Shown: positions 18,054-27,670 of the stretch, piece after piece
Layout: each line of letters begins with the position of its first letter
Numbering within the stretch: the stretch's first letter is position 1
Assembly: GCF_000760035.1 (NCBI RefSeq)
Contig: NZ_JNAO01000013.1
Location: 329,050-393,049 of the forward strand
Source of the DNA: Prochlorococcus marinus str. MIT 9314
GTDB taxonomy: Bacteria; Cyanobacteriota; Cyanobacteriia; PCC-6307; Cyanobiaceae
DNA length: 64,000 nucleotides
Direction of reading: 5' to 3'
Notes under the pieces: model-generated
Database searches by the model: none
What the model was told of the DNA's origin: nothing
What the model saw: the letters and a program-made list of their open reading frames with translations, nothing else
Program-made: the position numbers and the translations under genes

Positions 18054-18995
18054 TTAAAAGGTTTTTAAATCTTTAATCCATTCATAAGAAATTCTATTGA
18101 ATATTGAAGGGTCTTCATCATGGATACAATGTCCTGAATTGTATACTATTTTTAATTTTACCCATCTATGGAAATTTGCAATCTTTTTACCAACAAACAA
18201 AGGTATGAAATTATCTTTTTCGCCCCAAATCAATAAAAAAGGAACTTTTTTTGAGGCGCTAAGTTTTCTCAAAAGGTGAGAAGCTTTAAATTTTTCATCT
18301 CTTGAAGACATTCCAATACACATAGCTCTTAATGATCTAGCTGAAGTTCTCCTTAAAACTGGTTTTGTTACTAAATCTATTAGTTCGCGATCAATATTAT
18401 CCTTTTTAAAATAGGCAGAATTTAGTCCCAGTTTAATAACCCCTAATTTAGTTATTAAAAATAAAATAATCTCCAAAGGGAAAAGCAAAAAAAATATTGT
18501 TATTAATCTATCTTGAAATTTCTTAAATGATGATTTTTTTGTTTTGGACTTTTTAATTTCTTGAATTTGATCTGGCAAAGGCGATGCAATAACTGTTGCA
18601 ATCTGATCTTCCAATGAAACAGCACATGTTAAAGCAACTAGTGATCCAAGGGAATTGCCAATAAGAATTACTTTCCCAGAATTCTTTGGTCTTATTATCT
18701 GTGCAATAAAGTCTTTCACTTGATCACACCAAATCTCATTATTTAATTTTCCAATTTGTCTAATCCCAGGTTGATCTGAATCCCCAAATCCTATTAAATC
18801 CAAAGAATAAGAGGCAAAATTCTTTTTCGCAAAATACTCTAAGTTGTTTCTCCAATGTTTTCGACTTGCTCCAAATCCATGGAGAAAGATAATTGGAATC
18901 TCATTATCTTCGCCTCTAACGCTCCAACAAATTTTAAAACCATTCCAATTCCAGTAATTAGGAATGTTTATATTTTTTTTAAAATTATTATTCAT
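18054..18995 (-). CDS. Alpha/beta-hydrolase fold protein
   Basis: 313 residues. The oxyanion region IIFLHGFGASRKHWRNNLEY (about 33-52), the nucleophile elbow GNSLGSLV, the acid in LLIWGEKDNFIPL and the catalytic histidine in YNSGHCIHDEDPS are all visible, so the triad is complete. The substrate is not predictable; related cyanobacterial enzymes include chlorophyll-related and ester hydrolases. It overlaps nothing but is only 3 bases upstream of ilvN. Confidence 0.85.
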   Translation of the reverse strand: MNNNFKKNINIPNYWNWNGFKICWSVRGEDNEIPIIFLHGFGASRKHWRNNLEYFAKKNFASYSLDLIGFGDSDQPGIRQIGKLNNEIWCDQVKDFIAQIIRPKNSGKVILIGNSLGSLVALTCAVSLEDQIATVIASPLPDQIQEIKKSKTKKSSFKKFQDRLITIFFLLFPLEIILFLITKLGVIKLGLNSAYFKKDNIDRELIDLVTKPVLRRTSARSLRAMCIGMSSRDEKFKASHLLRKLSASKKVPFLLIWGEKDNFIPLFVGKKIANFHRWVKLKIVYNSGHCIHDEDPSIFNRISYEWIKDLKTF

Positions 18996-19089
18996 ATTTT
19001 CAAAAAATTTTCAAGATATTTGAATTATCTACATTTTTAACAAATAAATGTATTTTGAATGTAAATTATAGTAATCATTAAATTTTACT

Positions 19090-19188
19090 ATGGCTAAAGA
19101 AATTTTTAGTATTGCAGCAGTTTTTTGGATACTGATACCAATAGGATTAGTTGGTGGTGCTTTGTTATTAAAGTTTCAGGGAGATTGA
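19090..19188 (+). CDS. petM: Cytochrome b6f subunit VII (PetM)
   Basis: A 32-residue protein with one membrane helix: [20 protein letters not shown] followed by [12 protein letters not shown]. This is the PetM signature, the small subunit that stabilises the cytochrome b6f complex in the thylakoid membrane. It has its own ATG with an AT-rich promoter region shared divergently with the hydrolase gene, and lies 57 bases upstream of ycf39. Confidence 0.93.
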
Positions 19189-19245
19189 TTCTCACAGATA
19201 CATCACAATTTGAGTTATGGTCTTAAAGTTAAGTAAATCTTAAGT

Positions 19246-20208
19246 ATGAAGATTCTTTTAGTAGGAGCAACAGGGACACTTGGTAGACAAATAGCAAAGC
19301 AAGCTATAGAAGATGGACATGAAGTAAGATGCTTTGTAAGAAATCCAAGAAAAGCTTCCTTTCTACAAGAATGGGGTTGTGAGCTAACAAAAGGTAATTT
19401 ATTAAATTCTTCTGATATCGAATATGCATTGCAAGATATTGAAGTAGTTATTGATGCAGCTACTAGTAGGCCAGATGATCCTAAAAGTATTTATGAAATT
19501 GATTGGGATGGAAAACTTAACTTATTCAATGCTTGCGAATCTTTAAAAGTAAAAAGGGTAATATTCCTTTCTATCCTCCTAACAGAAAAGTTTAGAAATG
19601 TTCCATTAATGGATATTAAATTTTGCACTGAAAAACTTCTTGAAAAATCTGATTTAGACTATACAATCTTCAAATGTGCAGCTTTTATGCAAGGAGTTAT
19701 TGGTCAATTCGCAATCCCAATCTTGGATAGTCAAGCAGTGTGGATGAGTGGGACTCCAACTAAAATTGCTTATATGAATACACAAGATATGGCGAAAGTT
19801 GTTGTAGCAGCAGTAAATAATCCAAAAACTCACAGAACATCATTGCCATTAGTAGGTCCCAAAGCATGGGATTCAAATGAAGTTATATCTTTATGTGAAA
19901 AATTTAGTGAAAAAAAGGCGAAAATTTTTAGAGTTTCCCCCTTCCTTATTAGGGTCACTCAAAAAGTAGTTTCCTTTTTCCAAGATTCTCTTAATGTTGC
20001 TGAGCGATTGGCTTTTGCTGAAGTAACTAGTAGTGGTGAATCATTAGATGCTGACATGAGCAAAACTTACGAAATATTGGAAGTTAAAAAAGAGGATATG
20101 ACCTCATTAGAGAGCTATATAAAGGAGTACTATCAACAAATACTTAAAAGATTAAGGGAAATGGAAGCAGATCTTAATATTGAAGAAAAAAAGAGATTAC
20201 CTTTTTAA
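19246..20208 (+). CDS. ycf39: Ycf39-like atypical short-chain dehydrogenase
   Basis: 320 residues. NAD(P)-binding GATGTLG (7-13) opens an NmrA-like Rossmann fold; FLSILLTEKFRNVPLMDIKF replaces the YxxxK active site, as in the Ycf39 family, so it binds nucleotide but probably does not act as a dehydrogenase. Ycf39, with Hli proteins, delivers chlorophyll to newly made D1 during PSII assembly. Its presence here alongside several hli genes fits that partnership. It follows petM on the same strand. Confidence 0.9.
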   Translation: MKILLVGATGTLGRQIAKQAIEDGHEVRCFVRNPRKASFLQEWGCELTKGNLLNSSDIEYALQDIEVVIDAATSRPDDPKSIYEIDWDGKLNLFNACESLKVKRVIFLSILLTEKFRNVPLMDIKFCTEKLLEKSDLDYTIFKCAAFMQGVIGQFAIPILDSQAVWMSGTPTKIAYMNTQDMAKVVVAAVNNPKTHRTSLPLVGPKAWDSNEVISLCEKFSEKKAKIFRVSPFLIRVTQKVVSFFQDSLNVAERLAFAEVTSSGESLDADMSKTYEILEVKKEDMTSLESYIKEYYQQILKRLREMEADLNIEEKKRLPF

Positions 20209-20264
20209 TATTGCAATTTTAGAATTAGATAGTATATTTGTACTATATTAAATATTGTTGACCT

Positions 20265-20477
20265 ATGTCTGTTTCTAAGTCTAAAAACCTTGAACGAAAA
20301 CTAGATAATTTTGCAAAAGAAGCAAAAAATGAATTGAATAATGTTTGCGGATCTTCATTATGGGAAAGCCTTGGGTTTGTTTTTTTTGATCAATTAAAAG
20401 ATTCTGAAAAAATTGCGAAAGCAAATTTTTATTACGGTCAACTTCAAATAATTAATGAAATTAAATTTTCTATTTGA
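20265..20477 (+). CDS. Small hypothetical protein
   Basis: A 70-residue soluble, helical protein (MSVSKSKNLERKLDNFAKEA...) that I do not recognise. One cysteine (C28) is present; there is no membrane span. It lies 56 bases after ycf39 on the same strand, and an AT-rich gap of 90 bases precedes infA. Codon use matches neighbours, so it is probably real. Confidence 0.5.
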   Translation: MSVSKSKNLERKLDNFAKEAKNELNNVCGSSLWESLGFVFFDQLKDSEKIAKANFYYGQLQIINEIKFSI

Positions 20478-20569
20478 GTTGAATTTCATATTTTTACGTA
20501 TGTAATTTTTTTTAAATCAATTTTGGCCAATCTTTTTCTGATAATATGGACTTAGTAAAAGATTAATTA

Positions 20570-20836
20570 ATGATTGAAACTTCAGGTGTAATAGAAAAAG
20601 AGCAGGGGAATGGATTTTATTTGGTTACCTTAGAACAACCTGAAGGACATCAATGTTTATGTAGAGCTGCAGGTAAATTGACTAAATTTAGAATTAAATT
20701 ATTAGCTGGAGATAAAGTTTTAGTTGAGATAAGTCCTTATGATCTTTCTAGAGGGAGGATAACTTATAGAGAGAGGAATGCAGGCAATGCCAGACCTACT
20801 ACTAATAAAAATAATCCCAAGAGAAATAATAAATAA
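20570..20836 (+). CDS. infA: Translation initiation factor IF-1 paralogue
   Basis: 88 residues with the S1/OB fold of IF-1: GVIEKEQGNGFYLVTLEQPE, RAAGKLTKFRIKLLAGDKVL and YDLSRGRITYRER. The C-terminus has an unusual Asn/Lys/Arg/Pro tail (about residues 68-88) not found in the ribosomal-cluster IF-1. The divergence at the N-terminus suggests a second, non-ribosomal-operon copy, which some cyanobacteria carry. It would bind the ribosomal A site or act as an RNA chaperone. Confidence 0.85.
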   Translation: MIETSGVIEKEQGNGFYLVTLEQPEGHQCLCRAAGKLTKFRIKLLAGDKVLVEISPYDLSRGRITYRERNAGNARPTTNKNNPKRNNK

Positions 20837-20845
20837 AAAGTTACT

Positions 20846-22222
20846 TTAGATAATATTTTTTATCGCTTCTTTAAACTCACTTCTTTGCTTAACACCTTGC
20901 CATTGTTTTTTTAATAATTTTTCTTTAAAAAGTTGAACTGTTGGTGTGCCATTAATACCAGCTTGTTTTGCAATATCTTGATCTTTATCAATATCTATTT
21001 CAACGCCAAGAACTGCACCATCAAGTTCTTTAATTACCCTTTTTAACTGAGGTTTCAAAACATGACATGGACCGCAGCTAGGGGAACTAAAAATTACTAA
21101 GATAGGTTTTTTACTCTCGTGATAAAGTTTCCTTAATGCATAACTGCCTTTTTGCCATTCAGAATTTGAATCGAAAGTCTCTTCATTAACTTCTTCTTCA
21201 TTAAAATCTGATGAATTAAGCTTTTTTTCTGGTTCTGGCGTTTCTCTGACTATAGTTTTTGCTAAGTTTTTCTCGGCTAGCCATCTTTCAGTAGCTAATG
21301 CTGCCATGCATCCAGTTCCTGCAGCGGTAACTCCTTGTCTCCACTCTGAATCAACAACATCACCTGCAGCGAAGATGCCTTCAATAGATGTTTCTGGCCT
21401 TCCTGATTTGCAAGCAATATAGCCTTTATTATCTAAATCAATTTTGTTGCCCAAGAATTTCGTATTAGGTGTGTGCCCTATCGCGTAAAAAAGACCTTTT
21501 ATATTGATTTCCCCTTTACCTTCTTGAGAGTGAATAGTTTCTATTTTCTCAAGCCATTCAGTACCATCCGCTTTATCAACTTTTGTATTCCAATGAATTT
21601 CTATCTTTGGATTAGCTTTTACTCTGTCAACCATTGCTGCGCTAGCCCTTAATTTTTCTGATCGAACAATCAAATGCACTTTGCTTCCATACTTTGTGAG
21701 ATATGCTGCTTCTTCACAAGCAGAGTCGCCCCCTCCAATAACAGCTAATTCTTCATCTCTAAATTGTGGGGTGGCTCCATCACATATTGCACAAGCGCTT
21801 ATTCCTTTACTCCAGAATTTATCTTCATTAATTACGCCTAATCTATTTGCACTTGCTCCAGTTGCAATAATAATTGAGTTAGATTTTATAGTTCCTTCTA
21901 AAGTTTTTAATTCAAAGGGATGTGAATCGGTATTAATTGAGACTACATCACTTTCGTATAAATTAGTGCCCCATCTTTCTGCTTGAGCCTTCATTAGATC
22001 CATCAATTCAGGACCCAGTACTCCATCTGGGAAACCTGGATAATTTTCAACAAATGTTGTAGTCATTAATTGCCCACCAGGAATTCCACCAGAATTAAAT
22101 CCTGTTACAAGTAATGGTTGAAGATTTGCTCGTGCGGCATATATTGCAGCGGTGTAACCTGCAGGTCCCGAACCTATGATTACAACATTTTCTACGTTTG
22201 AAATCTTCTCTTTATTTTCCAT
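20846..22222 (-). CDS. ntrC-type trxB: NADPH-thioredoxin reductase / thioredoxin fusion (NTRC)
   Basis: 458 residues, longer than plain TrxB (about 320). FAD site GSGPAGYTAA (18-27), redox CAIC (C144-C147) and NADPH motif GGGDSACEEA make up the reductase part. After a Glu-rich linker (about 320-350) a thioredoxin domain carries SSPSCGPCHVL with the CGPC pair. The fusion moves electrons from NADPH to 2-Cys peroxiredoxin and redox-controlled enzymes in the dark. The linker and full Trx domain rule out ordinary TrxB. Confidence 0.95.
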   Translation of the reverse strand: MENKEKISNVENVVIIGSGPAGYTAAIYAARANLQPLLVTGFNSGGIPGGQLMTTTFVENYPGFPDGVLGPELMDLMKAQAERWGTNLYESDVVSINTDSHPFELKTLEGTIKSNSIIIATGASANRLGVINEDKFWSKGISACAICDGATPQFRDEELAVIGGGDSACEEAAYLTKYGSKVHLIVRSEKLRASAAMVDRVKANPKIEIHWNTKVDKADGTEWLEKIETIHSQEGKGEINIKGLFYAIGHTPNTKFLGNKIDLDNKGYIACKSGRPETSIEGIFAAGDVVDSEWRQGVTAAGTGCMAALATERWLAEKNLAKTIVRETPEPEKKLNSSDFNEEEVNEETFDSNSEWQKGSYALRKLYHESKKPILVIFSSPSCGPCHVLKPQLKRVIKELDGAVLGVEIDIDKDQDIAKQAGINGTPTVQLFKEKLLKKQWQGVKQRSEFKEAIKNII

Positions 22223-22301
22223 TTATTTGCTAATTTCAATATTAATAATAATAAACTAACCCAAATAATGTAGGGCGGATTTCACTCGATAGATTTATAA
22301 C

Positions 22302-22526
22302 TCAATCGTTGACTTTTTGATCTAATAACTTTTTTAATTCCTTTGGGAAGTTTAAAACAGAATCGTTTAAGTTTTCGTCCTTTTCTCCAATATGTAATAT
22401 CCACTCTCTAAATTCTTCTGCGATTGCATAACTGTCTTCATACCTTTCTAAAGTGTCCATTGCAGAAATTCTATTGGTTGCCCAACAGGTCGCTATGTCG
22501 ATCCTTTTTCTAATGAAATTGTCCAT
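22302..22526 (-). CDS. Small hypothetical protein
   Basis: A 74-residue soluble helical protein (MDNFIRKRIDIATCWATNRI...) rich in Glu/Asp/Arg with one cysteine. It is not a family I recognise. It lies upstream of NTRC on the same strand with an 80-base gap. No signal peptide or membrane span. Composition and isolated position support a genuine picocyanobacterial gene. Confidence 0.55.
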   Translation of the reverse strand: MDNFIRKRIDIATCWATNRISAMDTLERYEDSYAIAEEFREWILHIGEKDENLNDSVLNFPKELKKLLDQKVND

Positions 22527-22680
22527 TCAAAGATTTAAGTTGTATATAGATAAACACACCAGAGAACGTATGTATTGTCTAATAAGTTACAACTTTGTAC
22601 TTCCAAACAATAATTTAAGCTTTAATTTATATTTGAGAGGATTTTTACACTAATTATAAAGAAAATATAAAGAAATAGAA

Positions 22681-23259
22681 TTAAACAGCCTCGCTATGAT
22701 TTGCAAGTAGCCTTTCAACTTCCTCAAAACCCTCTTTAGCTGAATTTATTGCAAGTTCCTCGCTAACTTTTTCTTCTGATATTAATTTTGCGGATATTTT
22801 TTTTAAAAGAGTTTCTTTTTTTTCTCTTAGTGAACTAACAATTTCTTCTTCAATGATAGATTTTATTGCTTTAGAAATTATTTTTTTATCATTTGCTTCC
22901 TCGAATGTGCCCTGAACTAATTCTTGAATAAATAATCGATGAACCTCACTACTCCTTAGAAAGCTTTCTGTGGCATTAATAATTCCTTCAACAAGAGCTT
23001 CATCAGGTTCAGAATCATTTTCTGCCAGCTTAAATTCCCAATCTAAATGTCTTCTTTGCCAACCTGCCGAGTGGAGACTTGGCATGACTGTCTGTGAATA
23101 AGTATCAACTGACATTTCATAAATTCTCTCTGCTAATTTCTCGCACCAGTCTTTACCATGTTTTTCTAGATTTTTTTGCATAGCTTGCCTTGGAACAGCA
23201 TGACCACCATGATGGCTGTGGCACACTCCATCAGGACATTCGATTGCTTTTATGCTCAT
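22681..23259 (-). CDS. Conserved protein with Cys/His-rich N-terminus
   Basis: 192 residues. The first 20 residues hold C8, C13, H14, H16, H17 and H20 (CPDGVCHSHHGGH), a potential metal-binding cluster. The rest is helical and acidic, ending in a likely coiled coil (about 125-185: SIIEEEIVSSLREKKETLLK...). GWQRRHLDWEFKLAE is a central conserved-looking block. I know of no named domain. Metal binding is inference from residue clustering. Confidence 0.65.
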   Translation of the reverse strand: MSIKAIECPDGVCHSHHGGHAVPRQAMQKNLEKHGKDWCEKLAERIYEMSVDTYSQTVMPSLHSAGWQRRHLDWEFKLAENDSEPDEALVEGIINATESFLRSSEVHRLFIQELVQGTFEEANDKKIISKAIKSIIEEEIVSSLREKKETLLKKISAKLISEEKVSEELAINSAKEGFEEVERLLANHSEAV

Positions 23260-23386
23260 TGGATTATTTAGTACTTATATATTCTAGATAGCTATTTTTT
23301 ATAGAAAAGAAAATATATTTTTAACAAAAATCCAAGACTTTTGACTTTCTTCAATTTATATTTAGTATGTTAAAAAAATAAATAAA

Positions 23387-24517
23387 TTGACAAAGATACT
23401 TATTCCTTCCGAAACAAGCTCTGGTGAAAGGAGAGTTTCAGCTACACCAGAAGCGGTAAAGAAATTAAAAAGCCTTGGATGTGATGTTTATATTGAAAGT
23501 TCAGCAGGGAAATTATCAGGATTTAGTGACTTATCATATAAAGAATCGGGCGGAACAATAATAAACAACTTAGATCAAAAAATTTGGGGTGAAGCAGACT
23601 TAATATTTTGTGTTCAAACTCCATCAGAGGGTAATTTAACTAAGTTAAAGAAAGGTGCTGTTCTTCTCGGTCTTCTTAACCCATATGGTAATAAGGAGCT
23701 TCTAAGGATTATAAATAGTAATAAGATTTCAGCTTTATCACTAGAGTTGCTTCCGAGGATTAGTAGAGCTCAATCTTCTGATGTTCTTTCTTCACAGGCC
23801 AATATTGCTGGATATAAAGCAGTTCTTTTGGCTGCAAGTGAGTTAGATAGATATTTCCCAATGCTTATGACTGCAGCTGGGACAGTCCAGCCTGCCAAAG
23901 TAGTGGTTCTTGGTGGAGGCGTTGCAGGATTACAAGCAGTTGCGACAGCAAAAAGACTTGGAGCAATAGTATTTGTATCTGATATTAGACCTGCTGTTAA
24001 AGAACAAGTAGAGTCTCTAGGAGCACGATTTATAGAACTTCCTGAAGTTGAGGAAAAGCCAGGAGAGGCAGGAGGTTATGCAAAAGCTGTAACACCCGAA
24101 TTCCTCTCAAAACAGAAGGCAACTTTAACTAAATATTTATCTGAAGCTGATGTTGCTATATGTACTGCGCAAGTTCTAGGTAAAAAGGCCCCTGTTTTAA
24201 TAGACTCACCCATGATTAAAAAAATGAGGCCTGGAGCAGTAGTTATTGATTTAGCAGTTTCTCAGGGAGGGAACTGCGAAGGAACAAAATCAAATGAAAC
24301 TATTATTAAAGATGGGGTAAAACTTATAGGAGCGGGGGAATTACCCTCTTCAGTTCCTTATGATGCAAGTTCACTTTATGCTAAGAACTTAACATCTTTG
24401 ATTACACCATTTATAAAAGATGGTCTAATTAAATTAGATAAAGAGGATGAACTCATTTCTGGATGTTTATTAAGCGATGAAGGAGTTGTTCTTCAAAATA
24501 AAGTTTTTGAAAATTGA
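23387..24517 (+). CDS. pntAA: NAD(P) transhydrogenase subunit alpha, part 1
   Basis: 376 residues of domain I: ERRVSATPEAVKKLKSLGCD near the N-terminus, KVVVLGGGVAGLQAVATAKR with the NAD-binding glycines (about 180-196), and VIDLAVSQGGNCEGT. It binds NADH in the cytoplasm. The start is TTG at 23387, giving the family N-terminus MTKILIPSE. It leads a three-gene operon: pntAB follows at 13 bases and pntB 9 bases later. The split of alpha into two chains is usual in cyanobacteria. Confidence 0.95.
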   Translation: MTKILIPSETSSGERRVSATPEAVKKLKSLGCDVYIESSAGKLSGFSDLSYKESGGTIINNLDQKIWGEADLIFCVQTPSEGNLTKLKKGAVLLGLLNPYGNKELLRIINSNKISALSLELLPRISRAQSSDVLSSQANIAGYKAVLLAASELDRYFPMLMTAAGTVQPAKVVVLGGGVAGLQAVATAKRLGAIVFVSDIRPAVKEQVESLGARFIELPEVEEKPGEAGGYAKAVTPEFLSKQKATLTKYLSEADVAICTAQVLGKKAPVLIDSPMIKKMRPGAVVIDLAVSQGGNCEGTKSNETIIKDGVKLIGAGELPSSVPYDASSLYAKNLTSLITPFIKDGLIKLDKEDELISGCLLSDEGVVLQNKVFEN

Positions 24518-24529
24518 GGTTTTAAAATT

Positions 24530-24823
24530 ATGTCTTTTATAAGTCTTCTTTGGGTTCTTTTACTTGGTAGTTTATTAGGCCTCGAGTTAATTGGGAAAGT
24601 TCCTCCTACTCTTCACACACCTCTAATGAGTGGAGCAAATGCAATTTCGGGAATAACAATGCTTGCAGCCTTGACTTTAATTGTAAAAGCAGAGGGTAAC
24701 GTACCACTTTTAATCATTGGTTCAGTTTCTCTTGGATTTGCTCTTTTCAACGTTGTGGGCGGTTTCTTTGTAACTGATCGAATGCTCGCGATGTTTAGTC
24801 GCAAACCATCAAATAAGAAGTAA
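24530..24823 (+). CDS. pntAB: NAD(P) transhydrogenase subunit alpha, part 2
   Basis: 97 residues with three hydrophobic helices (LLWVLLLGSLLGLELI, then GANAISGITMLAALTLIV, and LLIIGSVSLGFALFNVVGGF) and the loop VPPTLHTPLMSG. This is the membrane part of subunit alpha that helps form the proton channel. GAGGT-type ribosome binding site at 24515-24519 next to the pntAA stop. Confidence 0.94.
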   Translation: MSFISLLWVLLLGSLLGLELIGKVPPTLHTPLMSGANAISGITMLAALTLIVKAEGNVPLLIIGSVSLGFALFNVVGGFFVTDRMLAMFSRKPSNKK

Positions 24824-24831
24824 TTTTTAAA

Positions 24832-26271
24832 ATGAATCTACCTGTAATCATTAAATTCGTTATTGACCTTCTAGCAGTACTTTTACTGGCGTTGGGAATA
24901 AAAGGGTTGTCAAAAGTAAAGTCTGCGAGAGATGCCAATAGATTAGCTGCATTTGCAATGTCGCTATCAGTAGTAGGATTACTTGCTTATTATTTAGGCA
25001 CTTCCGGTATTGCTATACAGTCTTGGATTTGGATAATAATTGGATCAATCATAGGTAGTTTATTCGGAGCAATTCTTGCAAAAAAAGTACCTATGACCTC
25101 CATGCCTGAAACAGTGGCATTGTTCAATGGTTGTGGAGGAATGTCATCACTTTTGGTGGCCTTAGGAGTAGCTATTTTCCCTATTTCTAATAGTGTAGAA
25201 AATCTTGATTTTTTTAAGTCACTGATTAACGAAGTTTCAATATCTGTCTCTATATTTGTTGGTGCCATAACTTTCACAGGTTCAATTGTGGCGATGGCAA
25301 AGTTACAGGGTTGGTTGTCAACTCCAGGATGGACTCAGAGCAAAGTTAGACATTTTGTAAATATTGTTTTTGCAGTTGCTTCCTTGATAGCCTTTTTTGA
25401 TTTGATAAACGGGAATACAAGTTCTATTTGGCTTTTAGTTATAGTTTCTTCTTTATTAGGTATTGGAGTTACCTTGCCAATTGGTGGAGCTGATATGCCA
25501 GTCGTTATATCTTTATTAAATAGCTATTCAGGGATTGCAGCAGCAGCAGCAGGTTTCGTTGTAGATAGTCAGCTTTTGATAGTAGCAGGCGCAATGGTTG
25601 GAGCGGCAGGTCTAATACTTACTCAAGTAATGTGCAAGGGTATGAATAGATCATTAGTCTCAGTTCTTTTTGGAGGATCTTTATCGGCACAAAGTACAGC
25701 CTCTTCTGGTTCAGGAGAATATACAAATATAACTTCTTGCAGTGTTGAAGAATGTGCATTGACTTTAGAGGCAGCCAATAAGGTAATTATTGTTCCTGGT
25801 TATGGTCTAGCTGTAGCTCAAGCTCAACATACTTTAAGGGAAGTGACAAAAAAACTAGAGCAAAACGGTATTGAAGTTGTTTACGCAATTCATCCTGTAG
25901 CAGGGAGGATGCCTGGACATATGAATGTACTTTTAGCAGAAGCAGATGTTCCTTACGAACAACTTAAAGAGATGGACGTTGTAAATCCTGATTTTCCAGC
26001 AACAGATGTTGTTTTAGTTTTAGGAGCAAATGATGTAGTTAATCCTCAAGCTAAAAATGATAGCTCTTCTCCTTTATATGGCATGCCAGTTCTTGATGTG
26101 CAGGAAGCAAGAACGGTATTTGTAATTAAACGTGGTATGAGTGCAGGTTACTCTGGAATAAAAAATGATTTATTTGATCTGCCAAATACCTCAATGGTCT
26201 TTGGTGATGCAAAAAAGGTACTGAATGATTTGATTGGAGAATTAAAGGATCTTGGAGTTGGGGAGAAATAA
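24832..26271 (+). CDS. pntB: NAD(P) transhydrogenase subunit beta
   Basis: 479 residues: eight or more membrane helices in the first 270 residues, then the NADP(H)-binding domain III (VIIVPGYGLAVAQAQHTLRE, GRMPGHMNVLLAEADVPYE, DVVLVLGANDVVNPQA). With PntAA/AB it couples proton inflow to NADPH formation. The last codons overlap the start of the next gene by about 20 bases. Confidence 0.96.
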   Translation: MNLPVIIKFVIDLLAVLLLALGIKGLSKVKSARDANRLAAFAMSLSVVGLLAYYLGTSGIAIQSWIWIIIGSIIGSLFGAILAKKVPMTSMPETVALFNGCGGMSSLLVALGVAIFPISNSVENLDFFKSLINEVSISVSIFVGAITFTGSIVAMAKLQGWLSTPGWTQSKVRHFVNIVFAVASLIAFFDLINGNTSSIWLLVIVSSLLGIGVTLPIGGADMPVVISLLNSYSGIAAAAAGFVVDSQLLIVAGAMVGAAGLILTQVMCKGMNRSLVSVLFGGSLSAQSTASSGSGEYTNITSCSVEECALTLEAANKVIIVPGYGLAVAQAQHTLREVTKKLEQNGIEVVYAIHPVAGRMPGHMNVLLAEADVPYEQLKEMDVVNPDFPATDVVLVLGANDVVNPQAKNDSSSPLYGMPVLDVQEARTVFVIKRGMSAGYSGIKNDLFDLPNTSMVFGDAKKVLNDLIGELKDLGVGEK

Positions 26272-27337
26272 TAGTATATCTTTTAGTTTTTCAGATTACT
26301 TAAAAAATAAGCCATTTCGAGAAGTCTTACCTTGGATAGGTGGCGACTTACAAACTTTGCGAGATACTTTTGTTATTGATTTTGGTAAATCAAAAAAAAA
26401 TAAAAAAATATTCTTTCCGATAAATAAAATTCTTTCTAAAAAATTTGAATGTGATTATCTTCTAGGTTTTTTAGAATTACCTGAAAACTTAAACTCTCTT
26501 AGGGGTTTTGTAATCGTTACACATGGTTTAGGGGGCTCAACTAAACGTTTTGGTTTAAGAAGAATCTCTAGGAAATTAGTAAATAATGGTTTTGGAGTTC
26601 TTAAATTAAATCTAAGAGGATCTGGATCTGCGAGATATTTAGCTAAAGGAAATTATTGTGCTAAATGCTCCAGTGATGTTATTTCAGCAATTAATTATTT
26701 TAAAAAATTGATTAATTTAGAGTTTAAAGATCTCATAAAGATGAATAATCTTCCAATTTACGGAGTTGGATTATCTTTAGGCGGAACAATTCTTTTAAAT
26801 GCCTGCTTAGATTACGATGAAAAAAAAGGAGAAAAACTTTTAGATGGCCTAGCCTGTGTGAGTAGCCCTTTAGATTTATCATCATGCAGTCTCTGTATTG
26901 AAAAATCTAGAAATTATATCTACCAAAAATGGTTACTTCATCGCTTAAAAAATCAGTTATGGGACGGATTTAATGATGAAGGTAAAATTCTTAATAATGA
27001 GAAATTAAGTAAAAAAATTAGAGATTTAAAAAGTATAAGGGAATTTGATCAGAAATTTACAGCTCCAAGTTGGGGATTTGATTCTTTAGAAGATTATTAT
27101 GTTAAAGCTTCTCCAATATTTAGAATCCAAAACTCAATAAAAAAATTACCTCAAATCCTTTTTATTCATGCCAAGGATGATCCTTGGGTTCCTTATAATA
27201 CAACTTTTAATTTAAGAGGAAAATTTATTGATAAATTGACTGTTTTTATAACTGAAAAAGGCGGTCATAATGGTTTTCACTCTATTAATGGCTGCTGGTC
27301 AGACGAAGTAGTAAAGAACTGGTTTATTAGTATCTAG
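26252..27337 (+). CDS. YheT-type alpha/beta hydrolase
   Basis: 361 residues. VTHGLGGSTKRFGLRRISRK carries the oxyanion turn, YGVGLSLGGTILLNACL the nucleophile serine, FIHAKDDPWVP the acid and GGHNGFH the histidine. The region matches the YheT/UPF0017 group of cofactor-free hydrolases. Possible starts are TTG at 26252 or 26258, both inside pntB, so translation is probably coupled to pntB. Substrate unknown. It converges with the next gene, overlapping by 11 bases. Confidence 0.83.
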   Translation: MELGRNNSISFSFSDYLKNKPFREVLPWIGGDLQTLRDTFVIDFGKSKKNKKIFFPINKILSKKFECDYLLGFLELPENLNSLRGFVIVTHGLGGSTKRFGLRRISRKLVNNGFGVLKLNLRGSGSARYLAKGNYCAKCSSDVISAINYFKKLINLEFKDLIKMNNLPIYGVGLSLGGTILLNACLDYDEKKGEKLLDGLACVSSPLDLSSCSLCIEKSRNYIYQKWLLHRLKNQLWDGFNDEGKILNNEKLSKKIRDLKSIREFDQKFTAPSWGFDSLEDYYVKASPIFRIQNSIKKLPQILFIHAKDDPWVPYNTTFNLRGKFIDKLTVFITEKGGHNGFHSINGCWSDEVVKNWFISI

Positions 27338-27668
27338 GACTATTTAAAAATGGTGTTTTTTTAAAAATCCATTTTTCTATTGGCTTACCGTTAATAATAT
27401 GTGAGGTAAAAATTTCTGAAATTTTTTCTGGAGAAACTTTCTCGTACCAAATGCCATCAGGCCACACAAGAAGAATTGGGCCGTTCTTACATATCCTTAA
27501 ACAGTCAGCTTTTGATCTTAATATATGAACGTTTTTTATATAGGGATCATTCTCAAATTTTTTTAAAGTCTTTTTCAGACATTCCCATGTTTTTTGACCT
27601 TCATTGCCTTTAAAGCATTTCTGTTTTGTGGGTGTTGCGCATAGTAGAAGATGTTTTTTTATATTCAC
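27327..27668 (-). CDS. Thioredoxin-like [2Fe-2S] ferredoxin
   Basis: 113 residues of the TRX-fold ferredoxin family (NuoE-like C-terminal domain). Cluster ligands are C10 and C18 (LLLCATPTKQKCF) and C56 and C60 (ADCLRICKNGPILLVWPDG). Such proteins carry electrons in poorly characterised pathways. The start is 3 bases after the end of dxr, so the pair is one transcription unit, which may point to electron supply for isoprenoid synthesis (inference). Confidence 0.87.
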   Translation of the reverse strand: MNIKKHLLLCATPTKQKCFKGNEGQKTWECLKKTLKKFENDPYIKNVHILRSKADCLRICKNGPILLVWPDGIWYEKVSPEKISEIFTSHIINGKPIEKWIFKKTPFLNSPRY

Positions 27669-27670
27669 TT

